From an uncultured Flavobacteriales bacterium (GTDB taxonomy: Bacteria; Bacteroidota; Bacteroidia; Flavobacteriales_G; Salibacteraceae), in contig CALSRJ010000006.1 of the NCBI GenBank assembly GCA_943788725.1, forward strand, positions 124,001-188,000: 64,000 bases of DNA, written 5' to 3'. Of this stretch, positions 1 through 9,745 are shown one piece after another (positions within the stretch are counted from its first letter, which is position 1; every line of letters begins with the position of its first letter). The notes under the pieces were generated by a model. That model made no database searches and was not told the DNA's origin. It was given only the letters and a program-made list of their open reading frames with translations. A program made the position numbers and the translations under genes.

Positions 1-1039
1 GTCGGTAGAAGTGGAACAGGGCGAGATCGTAGGACTCCTCGGGCCGAATGGCGCGGGCAAGACCACCTCGTTCTACATGATCGTAGGCTTGATTAAACCC
101 AACGAAGGGCAGATTTTCCAAGACGAGACAGACATCACCAGCCTCCCCATGTATATGCGCTCAAAGAGTGGCATAGGATACCTTCCACAGGAAGCATCTG
201 TTTTCAGAAAGCTGAGCGTTGAAGACAATATCAAGGCCGTGCTCGAGATACGCAATGACATGAATAAGGCGCAACAACAACAAAAACTCGAAGGCCTGCT
301 CAATGAGTTTGGTTTGCAGCACGTACGCAAGAACCGTGGCGACCTCCTCTCGGGGGGTGAACGACGCAGAACAGAAATTGCACGCGCACTCGCTTCCGAT
401 CCGAAATTCATCTTACTTGATGAACCGTTCGCCGGAGTAGACCCAATAGCCGTGGAAGACATCCAATCAATCGTGGCAACGCTCAAAGACAAGAACATCG
501 GCATCCTCATTACGGACCACAACGTACAAGAAACCCTCTCGATTACCGATAGAGCCTACCTCTTGTTTGAAGGGAGCATCCTCAAGGCAGGAACGGCAGA
601 GGAATTGGCAAGTGACCCTGAGGTGAGAAAGGTGTACTTAGGGCAGAATTTCGAATTGAAGAAGGCGAAGAACAACAACTCATCTCAAGGATTCTTAGAG
701 TCATTATCCGTTGTTGAATTGAGTTTTTTCAACTTCTACCAGCGCAAACGGATGACCCCAGCGACGAAGGAAATCTTGATCGCTCTCTTGGAAAGGAATC
801 ATCTGACCGAAGCCTTTCTGAAGAAGGTGCATGAAGACGAAAAGGATAAAGTAGTAAAGCAAGAAGGCCACTGCCCGCGTTGCGGAACAGAAAAATTGCT
901 CGTCACCAAGGAAGCCAAGGTGAGTACGGGCAAAATGGAAGGATTGTCAGGACTGTCCGGTTCGGAAACGATGGTCGAAAAAGTGAGTTGCAATGTCTGC
1001 GGACTCGTCCTTTCTGACCCCAACCATCAAACGCTTTAA
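1..1039 (+). CDS. lptB: LPS export ABC ATPase LptB with C-terminal zinc-ribbon tail (5' truncated by window)
   Basis: ATPase of the Lpt lipopolysaccharide-export machine on the cytoplasmic side of the inner membrane. The reading frame is open to the window edge, so the true start and about 20-25 N-terminal residues lie outside. Walker A GPNGAGKT, the signature LLSGGERRR and Walker [13 protein letters not shown] followed by the H-loop (ITDHNV) are all present, and the sequence is LptB-like throughout. After the normal LptB end (near YLGQNFELK) there are about 110 extra residues ending in two CxxC knuckles (CPRCG and CNVCG), i.e. a treble-clef or zinc-ribbon-like extension. Ordinary LptB stops near 240 residues, so the tail is odd. 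It could be a lineage-specific domain or a fusion of a small downstream gene. Confidence 0.88.
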   Translation, partial: SVEVEQGEIVGLLGPNGAGKTTSFYMIVGLIKPNEGQIFQDETDITSLPMYMRSKSGIGYLPQEASVFRKLSVEDNIKAVLEIRNDMNKAQQQQKLEGLLNEFGLQHVRKNRGDLLSGGERRRTEIARALASDPKFILLDEPFAGVDPIAVEDIQSIVATLKDKNIGILITDHNVQETLSITDRAYLLFEGSILKAGTAEELASDPEVRKVYLGQNFELKKAKNNNSSQGFLESLSVVELSFFNFYQRKRMTPATKEILIALLERNHLTEAFLKKVHEDEKDKVVKQEGHCPRCGTEKLLVTKEAKVSTGKMEGLSGLSGSETMVEKVSCNVCGLVLSDPNHQTL

Positions 1040-1042
1040 GCC

Positions 1043-1303
1043 TTAGGCGGTCTCGAGCGCGTGCAAGTGAAAGGAGTACCGCTCCATGATCACGTTGCAA
1101 AGCAGCTTCTTACACGCCTTATCCACTTTAGCGCTAGCGCTAGCCTCATCTGGAGCTTCTACTTCCAGTTGAACGTGCTTCCCGATACGCACATTGGCGA
1201 TTTCTTTCAGACCCAAGTTGGCCATGGTGGCGGATACCGCTTTCCCTTGAGGATCCAAGAGATTGTCGTGCGGCATGATATCGATTTCAGCTTTGAATTT
1301 CAT
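1043..1303 (-). CDS. purS: Phosphoribosylformylglycinamidine synthase subunit PurS
   Basis: Small 86-residue subunit that bridges PurQ and PurL in the fourth step of purine synthesis. The segment LDPQGKAV followed by NLGLKEIANVRIGKH is typical of PurS. I start at the ATG giving MKFKAEIDIMP; the longer open frame upstream lies inside pssA and has no PurS character. The start overlaps the 3' end of pssA by 17 bases, so the two are probably cotranscribed. No purQ or purL is adjacent, which makes this an orphan subunit in this window. Confidence 0.85.
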   Translation of the reverse strand: MKFKAEIDIMPHDNLLDPQGKAVSATMANLGLKEIANVRIGKHVQLEVEAPDEASASAKVDKACKKLLCNVIMERYSFHLHALETA

Positions 1304-2177
1304 CTGCTGTGCGCTTACTTTTTGAGGCCTCAAAGGTGGCATAAATGAATGAAAGGAGGAAATATCCAGCCATGAATATTGGCAAGAGGAGGTAATCAAT
1401 GGTTCCGATGTTGAATGGGATAAAGCTCAGGTATGGCAATAAAAAAATTAGGTAGGCTACTGCAGCCCAAATCAGGATACCGTAACTCCACTTGTTCTTT
1501 TGCCATCCCATTCCCTTGAATTTCAATGAAAGCGTTGGAATGTTGGAGACCATCATGATGGCCAGGAAGAGTGCAAGAACCTGATACGTAAGCGTATTGA
1601 ACATCAGTTTCACCAATCCAATGTCCGATGCGTCCCAATGGCGCTCATCTCCTAAAAGATCGACAAAGCCTGGCGTAAGGGGGTTGTAGAAATTCAAATG
1701 ATAGTTCATCTCCAAGACCAGTGGAATGCTGACCACTACCAAGGTCATGGCAGGTGTAGCCAAGCCTCGAAAATGCGAGGCGTGGTTTTCCAACAAATTG
1801 AATTTTCCCAGTCGGTAAGCAGAGGCCATCGGAATGAGTCCTGCCACCGACGTATTGAGCAACACCGTCATGGGCCAATCAGCAATTTCGACGAAGTAGT
1901 AGCCCTGCGTGATGACCATCATCTGAAAGAGAATGAACCCCGGCACCACCCCTGATGTCACTAAGTCCGCCAAGCTATCGAGTTGTACGCCTAATTCGCT
2001 CTGGGCATTCAAGGCTCTTGCGATGAATCCGTCGAAAAAATCAAGGACCAAGGCTACGCCGACCAAGATGACCGCAGTGACCATTTGTTCGCGGGCGATG
2101 TACACCAATGCCATGAATCCACACAAGAGATTGCCTAGCGTGAAAAGGTTCGGGATGAATCGAATAATGCTTCTCAT
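1287..2177 (-). CDS. pssA: CDP-diacylglycerol--serine O-phosphatidyltransferase
   Basis: Integral membrane enzyme making phosphatidylserine, the precursor of phosphatidylethanolamine. The CDP-alcohol phosphatidyltransferase signature is complete: D49-G50-x2-A53-R54-x8-G63-x3-D67-x3-D71. Several hydrophobic helices follow, in keeping with the family (296 residues, the longer Bacteroidota form with extra C-terminal helices). The charged tail overlaps the purS start. The gene is transcribed divergently from the PorV-like gene, and a TATCTTTG element lies just upstream of its ATG. Confidence 0.92.
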   Translation of the reverse strand: MRSIIRFIPNLFTLGNLLCGFMALVYIAREQMVTAVILVGVALVLDFFDGFIARALNAQSELGVQLDSLADLVTSGVVPGFILFQMMVITQGYYFVEIADWPMTVLLNTSVAGLIPMASAYRLGKFNLLENHASHFRGLATPAMTLVVVSIPLVLEMNYHLNFYNPLTPGFVDLLGDERHWDASDIGLVKLMFNTLTYQVLALFLAIMMVSNIPTLSLKFKGMGWQKNKWSYGILIWAAVAYLIFLLPYLSFIPFNIGTIDYLLLPIFMAGYFLLSFIYATFEASKSKRTADEIQS

Positions 2178-2184
2178 GTGCGGC

Positions 2185-2192
2185 CAAAGATA
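2185..2192 (-). promoter_or_regulatory. Putative -7 element (TATCTTTG) of pssA
   Basis: On the minus strand the sequence reads TATCTTTG seven bases before the pssA ATG. It matches the Bacteroidota primary-sigma -7 consensus TAnnTTTG. I see no good -33 TTG at the usual spacing, and transcription would start at or almost at the ATG, so the leader would be very short. Confidence 0.45.
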
Positions 2193-2270
2193 TCTGTTTC
2201 ATTGGGCGTGCTGTGCAATTTATGGTGAGAAGATGAGTTAGTTAGACCAACCGAACACACGTTTATCTCG

Positions 2271-2278
2271 TACATTTG
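2271..2278 (+). promoter_or_regulatory. Putative -7 element (TACATTTG) of the PorV2-PorU2 pair
   Basis: TACATTTG fits TAnnTTTG and lies immediately before the first ATG of the PorV-like gene. If it is used, transcription starts around the ATG at 2280, favouring translation from the in-frame ATG at 2289. No clear -33 TTG is seen. Confidence 0.4.
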
Positions 2279-2279
2279 A

Positions 2280-3371
2280 ATGACAGCCATGAAGCATCTC
2301 ACAGCGATCCTCATTCTAAGCCTGGCATGGGCAGATAGCGCCTTGGCACAAGCGCCCAAATACAGCAATGAATTCCTAAGCATTGGGGTCGGCGCGCGCG
2401 GTTTGGCGATGAGCAAAGCTCAAGTAGCCTCCGTAAACGACGTTACCTCAGCCTATTGGAACCCTGCGGGACTCATGGGCATTCAAAACGACCTTCAAGT
2501 TTCAGCCCAACACGCCGAATATTTCGCGGGTATTGCGAAGTATGATTACGCTGGAGTGGCTACAAAAATCGACAGCAGCAGCGCGCTTGCCTTCAGCTTT
2601 GTACGCTTCGGGGTAGACGATATTCCGAATACCACAGACCTGATCGACCAGAACGGACAGGTCAATTACGACCGCATCACCTCCTTCTCTGCAGCAGATT
2701 ACGCTTTTCTTCTTTCCTATGCCCGCGAGCTCGGCATCGAGGGTTTGACGGTAGGCGGAAATGCCAAGGTCGTATATCGGCAAATTGGAAGCATGGCCAA
2801 GGCATGGGGATTTGGACTGGATGTTGGGGCACAACACAAGTACAAAGGATGGCGCTTCGGAGCCATGGGCCGCGACATCACCTCGACCTTCAATGCTTGG
2901 AGTTTTAACCTTGACAGTACTACCGTGGCCGTATTTCAAGCCACCGACAATGAAATTCCTTCCAATGGACTGGAGATCACCTTGCCAAAATTGGTCTTAG
3001 GCGCAGCGAGGGAATTCACCATCAAAGACCGGGTTGGCATTCTTGCCGAGGTGAATGTTGACATCACCACAGACGGAAGACGCAACGTGTTGATCAGCGG
3101 GGATCCCTTGAGCATTGACCCGAACTTGGGCGTAGAAATCGACTACATGGACATCGTCTATTTCCGAGCCGGCATTGGCAATTTCCAACGCATCAAAGCC
3201 GAGGTAGGAAATTACTACGAGTACACCTTCCAGCCCAACATCGGCATCGGCGTTCAGTTGAAAGAAACGGTGAGCATCGACTATGCTCTAACAGACATCG
3301 GTGACCAGAGTGTTGCCTTGTATTCCAACGTTTTCAGTCTTCGCATCGCCATCAATAAAAAGTCTGGATGA
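2280..3371 (+). CDS. PorV/PorQ-family outer-membrane protein, PorV2-like (type IX secretion)
   Basis: Predicted outer-membrane beta-barrel of the PorV family (FadL-like). PorV proteins shuttle T9SS cargo to the PorU sortase at the cell surface. A signal peptide ends near ALAQ, followed by the family-typical start LSIGVGARGLAMSKAQVA and then SAYWNPAGL. About 360 residues is normal for the family. The stop overlaps the start of the next gene (PorU-like C25 peptidase) by four bases, and this pairing supports the T9SS role. The start may be the ATG at 2289 (MKHLTAIL), which leaves a better signal peptide. Whether it is the main PorV or the paralogue PorV2 cannot be settled here. Confidence 0.8.
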   Translation: MTAMKHLTAILILSLAWADSALAQAPKYSNEFLSIGVGARGLAMSKAQVASVNDVTSAYWNPAGLMGIQNDLQVSAQHAEYFAGIAKYDYAGVATKIDSSSALAFSFVRFGVDDIPNTTDLIDQNGQVNYDRITSFSAADYAFLLSYARELGIEGLTVGGNAKVVYRQIGSMAKAWGFGLDVGAQHKYKGWRFGAMGRDITSTFNAWSFNLDSTTVAVFQATDNEIPSNGLEITLPKLVLGAAREFTIKDRVGILAEVNVDITTDGRRNVLISGDPLSIDPNLGVEIDYMDIVYFRAGIGNFQRIKAEVGNYYEYTFQPNIGIGVQLKETVSIDYALTDIGDQSVALYSNVFSLRIAINKKSG

Positions 3372-6300
3372 AAAGGCTTTGGGCTGCCATAGGCTTGGCC
3401 ATCACCGGTCAAATGGCGCTGGCTCAGTCTCATGCCAACGATTGGGTTGACTACGACCCCAGCCGAACCTACCTCGAAGTTAGGATTGCTAAAACGGGGC
3501 TTTATCGCATTGACGATGATGCGCTCAGCACAGCCCTCGACGGCATTGGCATCGACCTGAACGACGTTGACCCCCGTTCCATTCAAGCTCTTCGCCCGCG
3601 GAGAAGAACAATACATCCACATAGAAGGAGAAGGAGATGGCGCCTTTGACGCTGGTGACTTCATCGAGTTCTACGCAGAGCACAACGACGGCTGGTTGGA
3701 CGCTTCGTTTTATCCAAGTGCAGATCAGCATACGAACCCATATTACAGCCTCTACAACGATACCGCTTCCTACTACGTCACGTGGGATCCGAATGGTGCG
3801 CAGTCTGTCTTCCGGTATACGGATGTTCCGCTGACGGCTCCATCTGGGCAATCGCTTTCCTATGTGTGGCAAGAAGAGGTGAAGTATTACAACAATACCT
3901 ATCAAAAAGGCAAGGACCTCGGCGGGGGTGTGCCTCCGGGCACCTACGTAGGTGGCAAGGGTTGGATGAGTGGGAATTTTGGCTACAACAGCGGAAGCAC
4001 GCCTACCCTTTCCCCACATGACTTCAACACTCCACACCCCTGCACCCAAGCGAGTGCGCCTAACAGCACGCTTCAAGTGGCCGTGGGAGGAGTGAATATT
4101 GGCGCGGGCGGATTAGAAGCACATCATCTCGAAGTGGGCGTTGACAATGGCAGTGGCTACAATGTAGTTGACAATCTACTGTACAGTTCATACGCTTACC
4201 TCCAAACATCCTTTCAACTGCCCGCTAGCCAGATCGGAACCACCACGTCCGTGCGGTTGAGGACCAACTCGACCATCTCTCCACTGAACACGGCATCTGA
4301 CTACAGCTCTTGTGCATTTCTTACCCTTACTTATCCAAGGACCTTGGCGTTGGATGGCGCCAATGCCTTTCTTTTCAGCGTACCTCAAGGAGCTGTGGAA
4401 GTTTCATTTGCCGCCACAGATTTCACCACCATCACCACCACACATCTCTACGACCTCGGTCAGCACAAGCGCGTCGAGGTCAACCACAACACCACCACTG
4501 GCACGGTGCAATGCAATTTGGCCGCTGGGAATAAACGTCCGTGCTACCTCGCTGCTTCCAGCGCCATCCTATCCCTTGCATCAGACGACCTTTCAGAAGT
4601 CAGTTTCACTGACCCTTCCACCTTGGCCGTGTCAGATGCCTATGTCATTGTAACCCATTCCTCTTTAATGAGCCAAGTGCAGAGTTATGGAACATACCGA
4701 GCTGCAGACCAAAACGTGGTCTTGGTAGACATCGAAACCCTTTACGACCAACTTTCATACGGTATAAGAAAGCATCCCATCGCCCTGCGCAACTTTATGG
4801 AATACGCGATTGCCGAATGGTCTTCTCCTCCCAAATTCTTGTTCATCATCGGGAAATCAATCGAAGAAAAGACCATGCGCAAGAATGCCAATCATCAGCG
4901 CAACACCTTGGTTCCGGCGATGGGGTACCCAGTCTCCGATGTTCTTTTAACCGCCGGATTGAACGGTGAAAAGGCATACGTACCAGCGGTTCCTACGGGA
5001 CGCCTAGCTGCGAAAGAAGGAGAAGAGGTCACTACCTATCTGAACAAGGTGCGCGACTTCGAAAAGTCTCAAAGTGAATTGATCAACCCTTACACCATCG
5101 GGAACCGCCAGTGGCAAAAGCACATCTTGCACTTTGCGGGTGGCGACGATGCCCAAGAGAACAATCGCTTCAAGAACTACTTAAGCGGTTACCAAAGTGC
5201 GATTGAAGACAGCCTCTTTGGCGGGAAGGTCTTCCTGTTTAGCAAGACGAGTGGCAACGTGATTGAACAACTCAACACAGACAGCGTGCGGGAACTCATC
5301 AAGACTGGACCGGCGATCATGACCTTTTTCGGACATGCTTCTGGCAACAGCTTTGACTTGAGTGTAGACGACCCATCCCTGTGGGAAAACCAAGGCCGCT
5401 ATCCCTTGGTCATTGCTAATTCGTGCTTTTCAGGCAACATTCACCTCCCGGTAAATGCGGTGGCCAGCGTGTCTGAGCAATACGTCTTCACACAAAACGA
5501 AGGGGCCATCGCTTTTATGGCAACCCCCGATCTCAGCTTTGAGTCCTCCCTCAACAATTACACCCGTGCCTTCAACCTTCAAGTAGCCTCCACAAATTAC
5601 GGTGCGAGCATCGGTGAGCAGATGAAGGCCACATGCGACGAAATGCTAGGCGACAATCAAAATTCCACCATCGCCATTGAAATGACATTGCACGGTGATC
5701 CAGCTTTGAACCTTTATCCCCACGATCAATCCGAGATTAGCATCAACGACCCCTTGGCAGGAGCCGACGTACGGTTCAAACCCAAGAACATCACTACCGA
5801 CCTTGATTCCTTTGACGTGATCGTTACCCTCTCCAACCTCGGCAAGAGCGTTACCAATGCCTTTTCCATCACCGCGCGCAGGATTTTGCCCAACGAACAG
5901 GAGATCATAGAAACGATTGAATTGACGAGCCTTGACTATGAGAAGGCAGTCAGCTTTCGCTTTGCTACCATGCCGGAGGTTGCGGCGGGTGAGAACAGAC
6001 TGATCATCGAAGTGGATCAACCGCTCGACTTGATTCCGGAGTACATCGAGTCTTCGAACAACATTATCTCCAGCCTGACCTTCAACATTTCCAGTTCAGA
6101 CATCTTTCCAGTTTATCCGTACAACCATGGCGTGGTTCCTGACTTCAATGTCACGTTAAGGGCCAATACCGGCTTCCCTTTGCTCCCAGAAACAGAGTAC
6201 ACCATTCAGATTGACACAACCGATCGCTATTCGAGTGCCTTCATGCAAACGACGCAAATCACGCAACGCGGCGCGGTAATCGAGTGGACTCCAGGGTTAG

Positions 6301-8465
6301 ACCTTGAAGGTTTGCAAGACAGCACCGTCTTTTTCTGGCGCGTTACTCCAACGGCAGACACCTCCAAATGGCGAGAATTCTCTTTTCAGGTCATTGCTGA
6401 TGCCGTTGGCTGGGGACAGGATCACTTCTTTCAGTACAAGAACAACGCACGCGATTTACTTGAATTCAATCGATCCAATCGCCGCTTGAATTTCTCAGAA
6501 TCCTCACGAGATCTCTTTGTGCAAGTCATTGGAAACCCAACACCGCTCGACTTCAACGACAATTTCTACACCCTCGATGGGCAATCTGCTCCATTAGGGG
6601 AATACGGCATTGCCTCGGTCAACCCGGGCATTGCGGTGGTGGTCATCGACTCCACTGATTTAAAACCGTGGGGCACCTATGGTATCGGGACGTCGGGGAA
6701 TTTCGAGAACGAAGACAAGCAGTTTGGCAACAGCAACAACGGGCCTGCTCACCGAACCCGAGTGGAGTATTTCTTTACGTTCAGTGTCACAAATGCCAAT
6801 CATATGAATTCCATGATCAACATGCTTCAAAATGAAGTGGAAGACGGACAGTACTTGTTGATCTACACGCAGCTTCGAGGCTTGTTCAATGACACAAACC
6901 ATTGGTCTGAAGCGCATCTACAATACTTCGAGTCCTTAGGAGCCGACTCGATCCGCATGGCAGGTAATCAGCTTCCGTATATCTTCTTCGTAAAGAAAGG
7001 GTACCCGAGCACCTCTAAAGAAGTCATTGGCGCATCACCGAACGAAGTGATTAAGTTGAGCAGCAAGCTCTTTTCAAACTTCCGCCAAGGATCCATGGAC
7101 GCTCCAGTGATCGGTCCTGCAATGGACTGGTCTACCGCGCATTTCAAGCCTGGAACCGTAGATGCCGGAGCAGGGGATGTCACTTCAGCGACGATCTTTA
7201 AGGACGATGGAGCTGCCAGCACCTTGCCCTATGACACATTGAACAGTGCCGGAATCAGTGACTTGAGCTCCATCGCCATTGACTCCTTCCCTTATTTGAG
7301 GCTGGGTTTCAATACAGAGGACAACACCTTTCTCACTGCGGGGCAATTGCGCAATTGGCACGTACTGTACAACCCGGCACCTGACCTTGCCATCAACCCG
7401 ATCAAGGGACAGACCTTGGTAGCCAATCAACGCCTCACGGCGGGAACTGATCTTCAGTTCGGCTTTGCCATTGAGAACATCAGCGCCTTTGACATGGGGG
7501 AGTTCAAAGTCCACTATTGGTATGTAGATGCCGATGGCGAACGGATAGAAGATGCATGGGTAACCTACCCCTCTGCGGCTTCTGGAGAAGTGATCTTTGA
7601 TTCCGTGACCTTCTCATCGCAAGGCTTATCAGGGCGTTATGTGTGCTACATGTCCGTGAATCCAATGGGAGCAGACTGGCATCGGGAACAATACCAATTC
7701 AACAACAATGCCTTCTTGGCGATATCCATTGACGCAGACCGGAAGAACCCCTTGCTTGACGTTACGTTTGACGGGGTGCACATTCTGAACGGCGACATCG
7801 TCTCTCCCCTGCCTGAGATCGTCATGGAATTAAAGGATGAAAATCCAGTCTTGTTGATGGACGACACCATGACCTTCGACGTTTTCTTGACCGACCCGAG
7901 TCGTGTAGAAAGGCGCATTCCATTTTACAGCAATGGCCAGGAGGTGATGTTTTTTGAGCCCGCCACCTCGGCACAGAACAAGGCGCGCATCACCTACCAA
8001 CCAAAAGCAGCGTTGAAGGACGGAACGTACAAATTGCGAGTGATGGGACGCGATGCTTCGGGCAATGAAAGCGGCGATGAAGCCTACACCATCGAATTCG
8101 AGGTCATCAACAAGAGCAGCGTAACCCATGTAGTGAATTACCCCAATCCATTCAGCACTTCCACGCGTTTTGTCTTCACGTTGACCGGGGCCATCCTTCC
8201 CGATGTGTTCACCATCCAGATCATGACGGTTACCGGCAAGGTGGTGCGAGAAATCACCAAGGACGAGCTCGGCACGATTCACATTGGACGAAACATGTCG
8301 GATTACGCCTGGGATGGACGCGATGAATATGGAGATCGATTAGCGAACGGCGTCTACTTCTACCGGGTAATCATGAAGGTCAACGGAGAAGCGATCGACC
8401 GCCGAGAAACTTCTGCGGATCAGTATTTCCGGAAGGAATTTGGGAAGATGTATTTGTTTCGGTAA
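3368..8465 (+). CDS. PorU/PorU2-like T9SS sortase (C25 gingipain-type peptidase), frameshifted near the N-terminus
   Basis: Surface cysteine peptidase or transpeptidase that removes T9SS C-terminal signals and attaches cargo. The first frame (from ATG 3368) gives a signal peptide ending ALAQ and runs through YLEVRIAKTGLYRIDD to about residue 75. The remaining about 1,625 residues lie in the +1 frame (open from TTG 3567), starting with LFARGEEQYIHI, which directly continues the PorU-type N-terminal domain. One extra base between about 3569 and 3590 explains it; a five-C run at 3571-3575 is the likeliest site. The catalytic pair is intact downstream: His in FFGHASGNSF (codon at 5334) and Cys in IANSCFSG (codon at 5424). 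The C-terminus has a FlgD-like Ig/PorU-type end (YPNPFS to GVYFYRV). Total about 1,698 residues if repaired. Confidence 0.8.
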
Positions 8466-8536
8466 GGGCTAGTATCGAGGAACTAATTGGTAGTAGGACA
8501 ACTTTGCCTCCTTTGCGCCTTTCCTTGGCGCTCTCC

Positions 8537-8567
8537 GCGTGAACCTCAACCCCATCAGGGTTCACGC
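8537..8567. repeat. Intergenic hairpin repeat with 9-bp stem between convergent genes
   Basis: GCGTGAACC (8537-8545) pairs perfectly with GGTTCACGC (8559-8567) around a 13-base loop. It lies in a 171-base gap between two convergent genes, within sequence rich in the words CTTTGCGCC, TTGGCGCTCTCCGCG and CGCAAAGTTCGCAGAG. Such sequence is typical of Bacteroidota dispersed intergenic repeats. There is no T-run, so a terminator role is possible but unproven. Confidence 0.5.
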
Positions 8568-8636
8568 AAAGTTCGCAGAGACGCTTCGCTGGATCGCTAA
8601 GGACGTGAAACTAGCGCTGACGGAGTCCGCTTTCAG

Positions 8637-9341
8637 CTACGAATCCAATTCCTCTTCCGTCAGCATCGGCATCTGATTCATCCTCAAGAATACTTGCACC
8701 AAAGTGACCACGTCCTTTTCGCAATAGGTTACAATCCGCGGAAGGTTCTTTTCTTCCCAAAAGACCCCGGCTACTTGACTGCCGTCTATGTCATCTTTTG
8801 GGGTGGGCAATCCGAATACATGGGCCAGTAATTTGAGGCTCGTGAAATTCTTGAAATCGCCAAACTTCCACATCTGCATGGTGTCTAGGTGCTTGATTTC
8901 CCAAGGTTTCTTTCCGGCTATGTCTAAGATTCTGGGCAAAGACATACCATGGATGAGCATCCTTCTCGCGATGTAGGGGAAGTCAAATTCCTTACCGTTG
9001 TGACCGCAGAGCAAGTGTTCGTCGCCGCTGAAGTGTTTATCCAGAAGGGTATTAAATTCTTTGAGTAAAGCTGCCTCATCCTCGTTTGCATAGGACTTGA
9101 TCCTCAACTCGCGCTTAGGACCACGGTCGTTGATGATGCCCACGCTGATGCAGACAATCTTTCCGAATTCGGCGTAGATGCCTGCTCTCTCAAATACAGA
9201 TGCCGGCGTATCCTCTTCTGATTTGATGAGAAATTTCGCCTTGTCCTCCCAGAGCTTTTGATAGGTCTCTTCAGCCTTTTCAAACACGGGGTATTGAGGA
9301 ACCGTTTCAATGTCAAGAAAGAGAATGTTGCTCAGGTGCAT
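8637..9341 (-). CDS. DnaQ-like 3'-5' exonuclease (PolB-type exonuclease domain)
   Basis: Stand-alone DEDDy-type 3'-5' exonuclease domain of the kind found in B-family DNA polymerases (predicted exonuclease PolB-like 2 family). ExoI-type motif FLDIET is near the N-terminus; HNGKEFDFPYIARRM carries the second acidic site; YCEKDVVTL supplies the C-terminal Tyr and Asp. About 234 residues matches the family, and no polymerase domain is present. I prefer the ATG at 9341 over the GTG two codons earlier that overlaps the upstream stop. Substrate and pathway (repair or RNA turnover) are not shown by the sequence. Confidence 0.75.
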   Translation of the reverse strand: MHLSNILFLDIETVPQYPVFEKAEETYQKLWEDKAKFLIKSEEDTPASVFERAGIYAEFGKIVCISVGIINDRGPKRELRIKSYANEDEAALLKEFNTLLDKHFSGDEHLLCGHNGKEFDFPYIARRMLIHGMSLPRILDIAGKKPWEIKHLDTMQMWKFGDFKNFTSLKLLAHVFGLPTPKDDIDGSQVAGVFWEEKNLPRIVTYCEKDVVTLVQVFLRMNQMPMLTEEELDS

Positions 9342-9343
9342 GG

Positions 9344-9745
9344 TCACAGAATTAGGATGCCTTTCTGATCCATCACCGGAAGGTCAACAAGGTTCTTGTC
9401 CAGCAATGTATCCGGCAGAAAGATAAATTTCTTGTCGAAGATGGTCTTCCCGATGTAAAAACTCACCCAGTATTGATTGTTGAGCCCCGTTAACTCATCT
9501 AAAATGACTTCAATAGCTCGGAAAGATTTGGGGAGCACGTCTTCGAAATAGTGCCGCAATTCGGAGGTGCTGACCTTCTCATCGTCTTTCTTGCCATAAC
9601 CCTTGGTGGATACCAATACGTTTGTGATTGGCTCATCCAGCATGTTGATGATGAACACCTTCCACGTCTTCATGCCCTCTGATTGATGGGGGACAGCACA
9701 CACCCCTACTTGTTCGACTTTGGGGAAATCGATGTCCTCTTTCAT
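9344..9745 (-). CDS. Conserved hypothetical protein, 133 residues
   Basis: No function recognised. It is a small soluble protein with no signal peptide or membrane helix. The middle (EPITNVLVSTKGYGKKDDEK) and the following acidic segment suggest a compact mixed alpha/beta fold; the tail is hydrophobic (KGILIL). Its start overlaps the upstream serine-hydrolase stop by four bases and its stop abuts the exonuclease gene, so it probably sits in one operon. Similar proteins in this phylum are, from memory, sometimes mislabelled as a phenylalanyl-tRNA synthetase fragment, which nothing here supports. Confidence 0.6.
   Translation of the reverse strand: MKEDIDFPKVEQVGVCAVPHQSEGMKTWKVFIINMLDEPITNVLVSTKGYGKKDDEKVSTSELRHYFEDVLPKSFRAIEVILDELTGLNNQYWVSFYIGKTIFDKKFIFLPDTLLDKNLVDLPVMDQKGILIL

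Noticed and set aside
1061-1348. Plus-strand 95-codon frame over purS/pssA
   Set aside because: Antisense to two clear genes; no coding character of its own.
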